A stretch of DNA of 64,000 nt from Phycisphaerales bacterium (GTDB taxonomy: Bacteria > Planctomycetota > Phycisphaerae > Phycisphaerales > UBA1924), in NCBI GenBank assembly GCA_020853815.1, contig JADYYE010000088.1:1-64000 (forward strand), read 5' to 3'. Every line of letters starts with the position of its first letter. Within the stretch, counting starts at the first letter, position 1. A program made the translations under genes and the position numbers. The notes under the pieces were generated by a model, which saw only the letters and a program-made list of their open reading frames with translations, ran no database searches and had not been told where the DNA came from. Below are positions 58,736 through 64,000 of this stretch, piece after piece.

Positions 58736-59038
58736 ATGAAGGCGTCGGGTTTCACGGCCGATGGTGAAGGGATGCCGGCACCGTTTTCCCTTGAGGCGTG
58801 GCTGTTCCTGGGGGCATTAATCGTCCTGGGGCCGCTGTGCGTGCTGTACACGCTTTCGGTGCATCAGACCAACAACCAGGCGGTCCACGACCTGAAACTT
58901 CGGGTCTCGCACCTGAAGTCCGAGTACGCCCGCCGGGTGCGCGAGGCCCGAGAGGCCGCCAACGCCCACATCGAAGAGTCGGGCGAGGGCGAGGTGGACG
59001 TCATCGAGGACGAGGCGAGCGATCGCAAGGCGGCCTGA
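58736..59038 (+). CDS. Small membrane-anchored coiled-coil protein
   Basis: 100 aa: one transmembrane helix (EAWLFLGALIVLGPLCVLYTL, about 18-38), a charged helical coil (HDLKLRVSHLKSEYARRVREAREA) and an acidic tail (GEGEVDVIEDEASDRK). No family recognised. ATG 58736 is preferred; ATG 58772 is possible. Divergent from the large membrane protein. Confidence 0.6.
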   Translation: MKASGFTADGEGMPAPFSLEAWLFLGALIVLGPLCVLYTLSVHQTNNQAVHDLKLRVSHLKSEYARRVREAREAANAHIEESGEGEVDVIEDEASDRKAA

Positions 59039-59108
59039 GCCCGAGGTGGGTCGGGCATCAGGGCGACGCCATCCTCGGGCGATTCTCGCCGGGCGAACGG
59101 CCGAACCA

Positions 59109-60560
59109 TCAGCCGCCGAGCAGCTCGCCGATCAAGGCGGCATGGCTCTTCTTCCCGATCTCGAAACACTCGAGTTCGAATTTTTCATTGGGCGAATGGA
59201 CGCGATCGTCGTCGAGCCCGAAGCCCATGAAGATGGTGTCGATGCCGAGCTTGTCCCTGAGCATCCCCGCGACCGGGATTGACCCGCCGCTCTTGATGAG
59301 CGCGGGCGCCTTGCCCGTCGCCTTCTTGATCGCGCGGTTGGCGGCCTGCATCGCCTCGCTGTCGATCGGCGTGGTGACGCCGAACCCGCCGTGGTGGTCG
59401 GTCAATTCCCATCGGCAGCCGGGGGGCGTGCGATCCTTGCACCACTTGAAGAACAACTTGGTGATCTTGCGTGGATCCTGGTTCGCCACAAGTCGAAACG
59501 AGACCTTGGCCGAAGCGTGCGCGGGGATGACGGTCTTGGCGCCCTTGCCCGTATAGCCGCCCCAGATTCCGTTGATCTCGGCGGTGGGACGCCCCCACTC
59601 ACGCTCCATCGCAGTGAAGCCGACCTCGCCGATGTCGGCGGCGGGCGGAAGGCCGATCTTCTTCAGGGCCGCCTTGCTGTTGAACTTGAGGGCCTTCCAG
59701 TTGGCGCGTTCCTGCTTGGTGAGCGGGACGACGGCGTCGTAGAAACCGGGGAGGGTGACGCGACGCTTCTTGTCGTGGAGCTGCGCCAGCACTCGGGAGA
59801 GTTCGGTGATCGGATTCGGGCAGCGCCCGCCCCACAGGCCCGAGTGCAGGTCCTGGTTGCTGGCGTGGAGCGTGACCTCGGTGTAGGCCAGGCCGCGAAC
59901 ACCGTATGTGATGGCCGGCTTGCCGCGCCCGAGCATTCCGGTGTCGGAGATGAGGCAGACATCGCAATCCGCGAACTCGGCCCGGTTCTTCATCACGAAC
60001 GGTTCAAGGCTGACCGAGCCCGATTCCTCCTCGCCCTCGAGGAGCACGGTGAACTTCACGCCGCCGGCGGGTTTGCCGGTCGCGCTCTTCCACGCGCGCA
60101 GCGCTTCGATGAACGTCAAGACTTGGCCCTTGTCGTCGACGGCGCCGCGGGCGACGATGCGTTTGCCGCCGCCCTCGCCGGGGCGGGCGTCGCGGATGAC
60201 GGGCTTGAAGGGGTCGGACTCCCACAGGTTGATGGGATCGACCGGCTGCACGTCATAGTGCCCATAGAAGAGGACGTGCGGGCCTTTGTAGTCCTTGTCA
60301 CCCGCGGACTTGGCGACGACGATCGGATGGCCGCCACCTTTGGAAAGATCGCCGGGGAACTTCGGGTCGCCGGCGGGGCGGACCTCGGCCTCAAGGCCGC
60401 ACTCGCGGAACTGGGCGGCGGCCCACTCCGCGGCGTTCCGGCAATGCTCGGCGTAGGTCGGGTCGGTGGAGATGCTGGGGATCGAGAGCCACTCCAAGAG
60501 ACGCTGAACGGACGCGTCCGTGTTTGCGGCGAGTTGTTCCATGGCGGCGGAGGTGGACAT
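59109..60560 (-). CDS. M20-family dipeptidase/metallopeptidase
   Basis: A 483-aa zinc peptidase. Metal ligands: His in FYGHYDVQP, Asp in GAVDDKGQV, the catalytic/metal Glu pair in LEGEEESGS, Asp in ISDTGMLG and late His in DDRVHSPNEKF. The dimerization domain lies in between (YTEVTLHASNQDLHSGLWGG). It matches the ArgE/DapE/CNDP dipeptidase branch and should cleave dipeptides in the cytoplasm. The ATG at 60560 has AAGGAG at 9 nt. Cotranscription with the dockerin protein gene upstream is unlikely, since a terminator lies between. Confidence 0.92.
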   Translation of the reverse strand: MSTSAAMEQLAANTDASVQRLLEWLSIPSISTDPTYAEHCRNAAEWAAAQFRECGLEAEVRPAGDPKFPGDLSKGGGHPIVVAKSAGDKDYKGPHVLFYGHYDVQPVDPINLWESDPFKPVIRDARPGEGGGKRIVARGAVDDKGQVLTFIEALRAWKSATGKPAGGVKFTVLLEGEEESGSVSLEPFVMKNRAEFADCDVCLISDTGMLGRGKPAITYGVRGLAYTEVTLHASNQDLHSGLWGGRCPNPITELSRVLAQLHDKKRRVTLPGFYDAVVPLTKQERANWKALKFNSKAALKKIGLPPAADIGEVGFTAMEREWGRPTAEINGIWGGYTGKGAKTVIPAHASAKVSFRLVANQDPRKITKLFFKWCKDRTPPGCRWELTDHHGGFGVTTPIDSEAMQAANRAIKKATGKAPALIKSGGSIPVAGMLRDKLGIDTIFMGFGLDDDRVHSPNEKFELECFEIGKKSHAALIGELLGG

Positions 60561-60671
60561 CGTGTTGCTCCTTCGGCAGACCGCGTGATGGCGGCATCGG
60601 ACGGTAGCGCCCACGGGCCACGGGCGTTCTTCGGCAAGCTGGCAAGCGAAATGAACGGCGAGAAAACAGCA

Positions 60672-60695
60672 CCGCCCACGGTTTCCCGCGGGCGG
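60672..60695 (-). terminator. Intrinsic terminator for the large dockerin-type protein
   Basis: On the minus strand CCGCCCGCGG and CCGTGGGCGG pair over 10 bp (one G-U) around a GAAA tetraloop and run into TGTTTTCTC. It starts 33 nt past the stop at 60728. Confidence 0.8.
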
Positions 60696-60727
60696 CGTGG
60701 AGTTTGGAGTCGTCAGGTCGGGCGGCT

Positions 60728-63442
60728 TCAGCAGCCGGCGTCGAAGTAGCTGGCGAAGGCGTCGTAGTCGTCGCCGTTCACGAAGCCGTCGCCGTTGAAG
60801 TCGGCGCAACGGTCGGCGATGTCGAAGTAGCTGGCGAAGGCGTCATAGTCGTCGCCGTTCACGAAGCCGTCGAGGTAAAAGTCGCCAGGGCAGTAGGCGT
60901 CGAAGGCGAAGGCGATGTCGTCGGCGTTGGTCTCGCCGTCGCAGTTGATGTCGCCGAGCAGCCAGCCGCCGCCCACATCTCCGATGTTGCTGTTGATCGC
61001 GCAGCGGTCCATGAGATCGACCACGCCGTCGAGGTTGGCGTCGGCCTTGGTCGTGCCCATGAGCTCGAGGGCCTTGGTGATGTCAGCGTAGTTGACCTTG
61101 AGGTCGCCGTTGACGTCGGCCGAGAGGTCGCGGCCTTCGGCGTCGCTGGTGTCGTCCCAGTTCAGCTCGGCGTCGCCGAGATCGGCGAACTGAGCACAGA
61201 TGTAGTTCAGGTCGTTCGCGTCGACCACGCCGTCGTGGCCGATCGGGGCGAAGCCGGGCGTGTGCAGGCCGGCGGCGCTGGACACGTCGGCGGCGGCCAG
61301 GCCGTTCACGAACGCCGCGCCCGTAACGGACGTGGTGCCGAAGAAGTTTCCGCCAAAGGCCGCGTCGATACGGCGGAAGCCTTCGGCGCGGTTGATCTTG
61401 CCGGTAGCGGGGTCCTCGGCCAGGCCGTCGGCCCAATAGCGGACGTCGGAGGTGTCGGCGACATAGACGAGGCTGGAGTTGTTCCATTTCCGGCCGAAGT
61501 TGCCATCGCCGTTGAAGTCGCCGAGGACTTCGATGATGGCGTCGGTGCCGGGCGCGCCGGCGATGTCGCCGGTGCCGGCGGGCGCGGTCCAAGAGCCCGC
61601 ACCGTTGCGTTTCTTCCACGCGGCGATCATGTCGGTGGCGTCGTTCCAGTCACGCTTGGCGTCGCCATTGAAGTCGCCGGCAATCCGGTTGCGGTTGGTG
61701 AGGTTACCGGCGGCGGTGATGGTCGAGCCGCCCTCGCTGGTGAAGTCCTTCTGATTGCCGTCGGAGTACTTGTCGGTGCCGGCCAAGGTCTTGCGGGTCG
61801 GAACCTTGCCGTTGAGCGTGGCGGTGCCGAAGGTGTAATAGGCGGCGTTGGTCAGCGAATTGTTGGCACGCGAGTAGTCCTGAAGGGCCTGGTTGAAGTT
61901 CGGGTTGGCGATCAGGTTGAGCGGATTGGTGGGATCAATGATGAAGTCGGTCGCCGGCGGAAGGATGAGCTGGAAGGCCAGCAGTTCGCCGGGCATACCG
62001 AAGTTCTCGGGGTCCGAGGGGACGGAAATGAATGCGTCGACCGAGCGGGTGATGTTGTTGACATAGGCCGCCGCGTTGGCGTTCCGCATCCGAGGGTTGG
62101 TGTTGCTCGCGTCACCGCCGATCTCGTTCTGATTGCGGGGATCGCCGAAGGTCGCGAAGATGGACGGGCCGCCGAGGACGTAGCCGTTGGGGCTGTTGTC
62201 GAGCGCCTCGTCGATGTTGGGGCGGGAGTACTCGGTGCCTCCGAGGAGGTCGTTGCGAACGGCGAGGACTTCGAGTCGGCCGCCGGTGAGCCAGCCGGAG
62301 TTCACGCCGCGCTCCGCGCCGGAATAGCCGATGGCAAGGCGGTGATTGGTAGCCGTGGCTTCGACGCCGCCCGAGCCGTTCTTGTTGCCGGGGAGGAAGT
62401 CCGGGCCGAGCAGGTTATTGTTCGAGAGGGTCGACAGACCGCCGATGTTTTCACCGACGCCCCAGGAGGGATCGACGCCGGCGGTGTTGTTGAAGCCGTT
62501 GCGAGTGCCGGACCCGGCGTCGCGCGTAACGACCATGAAGTTCTCGCCGTTCTTGGCACGGCCGGTGACCAGCATGTGTCGGATGTCGGACTGGTCGGCC
62601 TGGCGGACGCCGGTGCCGAGGTTGGTGAGCGCGGCGATGGGCGCCCACGCGGTTGCGGTGTCAAAGATGGTGTTCGAGTCCGGGCTGCCGACGTTCAGAT
62701 TCGCGGTGCCAAGATCGGCCATGGTGTGGTACCACGGATTGCCGCTGCCGTCGAGGTACTGCGTGCCGTCCTTGTTGAGGCCGAAAGCGGGATTGAGCCC
62801 GTAGCCGGGCTGGCCGGGAAGCAGGGTCGACCCGGGATTGATGCCGGTGGCGAAGACGGCCCAGACGCTGGGGACGTCGAGCGGGGCGATATCGATCTGC
62901 GCTCCGCCGGTCATGGCGTTGTTGGGCGGGAGGTACGGCGTGGCGAGGTAGGTGCCCGTCATGTCAGAGCGAACCGGGCCGCCGCCGGGGTTGCCTTCGT
63001 TGAACAGGGTGACATCGGAGTTGGCGCCGGCGTTGATGTACTGGGCGCGGTTGGTATACGCGCGCTCAGCGACGGTCGACTTCAGGGCACCCAGGTGCCC
63101 GTCGGTCACAAAGGTGCGGCCGAAGCTGAGCAGCTCCGACAGGCCGCGGACCGAGCCGGTGGCGCGGTAAGTAATGACCCAGTACTGGTTCGCCGGATAC
63201 GGATTCGCGGGGCGGCCCGGGGCCAGCTGCTGAATGTCGACGCTCCCGAGGATTCCCGCGACGCCATTGCCGTCGACGTCGAGGTAATCATGCGACGATG
63301 CGTTGGCCTTGAAGAAGTTCTCCTGGAGCGTCGCCCCGGAGATGTTCACAACGCGCGGCTGGGCCAACGCCACGCCGGTGGCCGAACCCGCAAGGCCCGC
63401 GGCGATAAGGCCGACCAGGCGACGATCGATCATGGTCTTCAC
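60728..63442 (-). CDS. Large secreted protein with PstS-like region and multiple dockerin-type repeats
   Basis: 904 aa. Signal peptide (cleaved about GVALAQ), then a region (about 30-570) with NISGATLQENFFKANAS and VVTRDAGSGTRNGF, reminiscent of the phosphate-binding SGSG/SGTR elements of PstS-type proteins. The C-terminal third has about seven dockerin-like EF-type repeats (GDFNGDAKRDWNDATDMI, ADVNGDLKVNYADITKAL, GDINCDGETNADDIAFAF, FYLDGFVNGDDYDAFASY, ADFNGDGFVNGDDYDAFA), ending in Gly-Cys. The start is GTG 63442, with GGAGG 7 nt upstream; ATG 63433 is the alternative. The role could be ligand capture at the surface; this is inference. Confidence 0.75.
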   Translation of the reverse strand: MKTMIDRRLVGLIAAGLAGSATGVALAQPRVVNISGATLQENFFKANASSHDYLDVDGNGVAGILGSVDIQQLAPGRPANPYPANQYWVITYRATGSVRGLSELLSFGRTFVTDGHLGALKSTVAERAYTNRAQYINAGANSDVTLFNEGNPGGGPVRSDMTGTYLATPYLPPNNAMTGGAQIDIAPLDVPSVWAVFATGINPGSTLLPGQPGYGLNPAFGLNKDGTQYLDGSGNPWYHTMADLGTANLNVGSPDSNTIFDTATAWAPIAALTNLGTGVRQADQSDIRHMLVTGRAKNGENFMVVTRDAGSGTRNGFNNTAGVDPSWGVGENIGGLSTLSNNNLLGPDFLPGNKNGSGGVEATATNHRLAIGYSGAERGVNSGWLTGGRLEVLAVRNDLLGGTEYSRPNIDEALDNSPNGYVLGGPSIFATFGDPRNQNEIGGDASNTNPRMRNANAAAYVNNITRSVDAFISVPSDPENFGMPGELLAFQLILPPATDFIIDPTNPLNLIANPNFNQALQDYSRANNSLTNAAYYTFGTATLNGKVPTRKTLAGTDKYSDGNQKDFTSEGGSTITAAGNLTNRNRIAGDFNGDAKRDWNDATDMIAAWKKRNGAGSWTAPAGTGDIAGAPGTDAIIEVLGDFNGDGNFGRKWNNSSLVYVADTSDVRYWADGLAEDPATGKINRAEGFRRIDAAFGGNFFGTTSVTGAAFVNGLAAADVSSAAGLHTPGFAPIGHDGVVDANDLNYICAQFADLGDAELNWDDTSDAEGRDLSADVNGDLKVNYADITKALELMGTTKADANLDGVVDLMDRCAINSNIGDVGGGWLLGDINCDGETNADDIAFAFDAYCPGDFYLDGFVNGDDYDAFASYFDIADRCADFNGDGFVNGDDYDAFASYFDAGC
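60741..60872. repeat. Near-identical tandem dockerin-coding DNA repeats
   Basis: Two 51-nt blocks, 60741-60791 and 60822-60872, differ at a single base although separated by 30 bp of diverged sequence. They encode the last two FVNGDDYDAFASYFD units. The DNA-level identity suggests recent duplication or gene conversion. Similar units end the 49703 protein. Confidence 0.75.
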
Positions 63443-63559
63443 GTTCAATCCTCCAAGGGTGATCAAGCCATCACTCGCGCGCAACGACAGCCACGAAGCT
63501 TTCGTGCCGCTTCTCTTGCGGGCGTTCGCCCGCCACCAACAAACCCATTCCCGATGCAA

Positions 63560-63592
63560 GACACTCTAACGGGCGTCCCCGTGGAGAGTGTC
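63560..63592. promoter_or_regulatory. Stem-loop between the prepilin-like gene and the dockerin gene
   Basis: Outer arms GACACTCT/AGAGTGTC and inner arms ACGGG/CCCGT form an interrupted 13-bp stem. It lies 79 bp past the minus-strand prepilin stop and about 118 bp before the dockerin start, in a 228-bp gap with no gene. No T-tract follows, so it could be a 3' end hairpin or a regulatory structure. Confidence 0.35.
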
Positions 63593-63670
63593 AGAATTGC
63601 GCGATGAGTGGATCAATGTCGCCGCAAAGCACACATGGCGACGTGGGTTCTCTCCCTCCACCAACGCGCG

Positions 63671-64000
63671 TCAGTCCTTGACCCGGTTGTCGCCGGTCAG
63701 GCTGTAGACCCGGTCACCCCAGAGCCGCTTTTCGATCGTGTCCCAGACGTTTTTGGAATCAACGTGCCCGTCGCAGAAGACAAAGTTGACGTTTCCGCCG
63801 TACTTCCCTCCGCCGCCCTGATGGTGACGCCCGACGGCGTTCAGGATTGAGCTGGGATCGTCGATGAGGTGTGCCGCGCCTTGCGCGCCTTCGCGGATCT
63901 CATCCGCGGTGGGATAGCGGAATCGTTTGGTGCCGTTGGTGGGCTCGCTGTAGACATCGGCGCCCGCGGAGATACCGACGAAGGGCTGCACGGGACGATG
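63671..64000 (-). CDS. C-terminal part of a prepilin-like protein with H-x9-DG motif (cut by window edge)
   Basis: The frame is open to the window edge (110 codons seen), so the N-terminus is missing. GGKYGGNVNFVFCDGHVDSKNVWDTIEKRLWGD is the C-terminal H-x9-DG region of planctomycete type II secretion pseudopilin-like proteins, a relative of the 50926 protein. The preceding part holds AVGRHHQGG and SSILNAV. The N-methylation site should lie beyond 64000. Confidence 0.8.
   Translation of the reverse strand, partial: HRPVQPFVGISAGADVYSEPTNGTKRFRYPTADEIREGAQGAAHLIDDPSSILNAVGRHHQGGGGKYGGNVNFVFCDGHVDSKNVWDTIEKRLWGDRVYSLTGDNRVKD

Noticed and set aside
1-64000. Long overlapping open frames on the opposite strand of real genes (for example opposite the haem protein, serS and the dockerin protein)
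   Set aside because: High GC leaves few stops; the products are Arg, Ala or Val-rich, lack domains, and mirror the true gene's codons.

Overview
The window is high-GC, densely coded bacterial DNA, most likely from a Planctomycetota member near Phycisphaerae. Three things point there: two secreted proteins with C-terminal dockerin-like repeats (FNGDGFVNGDDYDAF), two type II prepilin-like proteins with a C-terminal H-x9-DG motif, and a large PVC-type CxxCH haem protein. hldE and lpxK indicate a Gram-negative envelope with LPS. No tRNA, rRNA, CRISPR array, transposase or phage gene was seen.

Layout. 1-9.2 kb: a secreted SGNH hydrolase, then a six-gene minus-strand operon (9052 down to 1035) that reads as 4-hydroxyproline catabolism: epimerase, D-amino-acid-oxidase-like subunit, small 2Fe-2S subunit, FAD/BFD oxidoreductase and DapA-family deaminase. 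It is headed by a membrane-anchored haem protein, and every junction overlaps. 9.2-22.6 kb: queF, a TPR lipoprotein, endonuclease IV with a basic tail, an SDR, glmS, a secreted glutathione peroxidase, a double-domain QueD, a GH27 alpha-galactosidase, a GspE/PilB ATPase and an XRE/membrane-protein pair. 22.6-30.5 kb: GH127 glycosidase, ApbE, an FGE-domain protein, a Tat-exported Gfo/Idh/MocA oxidoreductase and an MDR oxidoreductase. 30.5-40.3 kb: envelope and housekeeping genes (hldE, lpxK, maf, a nitrilase-family amidase, an FHA-GspE fusion, serS) and a DUF433/DUF5615 toxin-antitoxin pair. 40.5-47.6 kb: a minus-strand run of RluA synthase, TPR-like membrane protein, MnmE-like GTPase, coaX, a membrane protein, an orphan DNA methyltransferase and UDP-glucose dehydrogenase. 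47.7-64 kb: methyltransferase, polyprenyl synthase, two dockerin-type secreted proteins, prepilin-like proteins, a haem-oxygenase-like protein, tyrS, an ABC ATPase with a large membrane partner, and an M20 peptidase.

Three patterns cut across the genes. First, short palindromic repeats are dispersed in the intergenic DNA between about 0.1 and 22.6 kb, and one lies in frame inside the hydroxyproline-operon oxidoreductase. Second, more than a dozen first genes have a TAnnnT hexamer only 5-10 nt before the start codon and no Shine-Dalgarno, which suggests leaderless mRNAs. Third, operon-internal genes instead overlap by ATGA or GTGA.

All functional calls come from reading motifs in the translated sequence; no database search was run.
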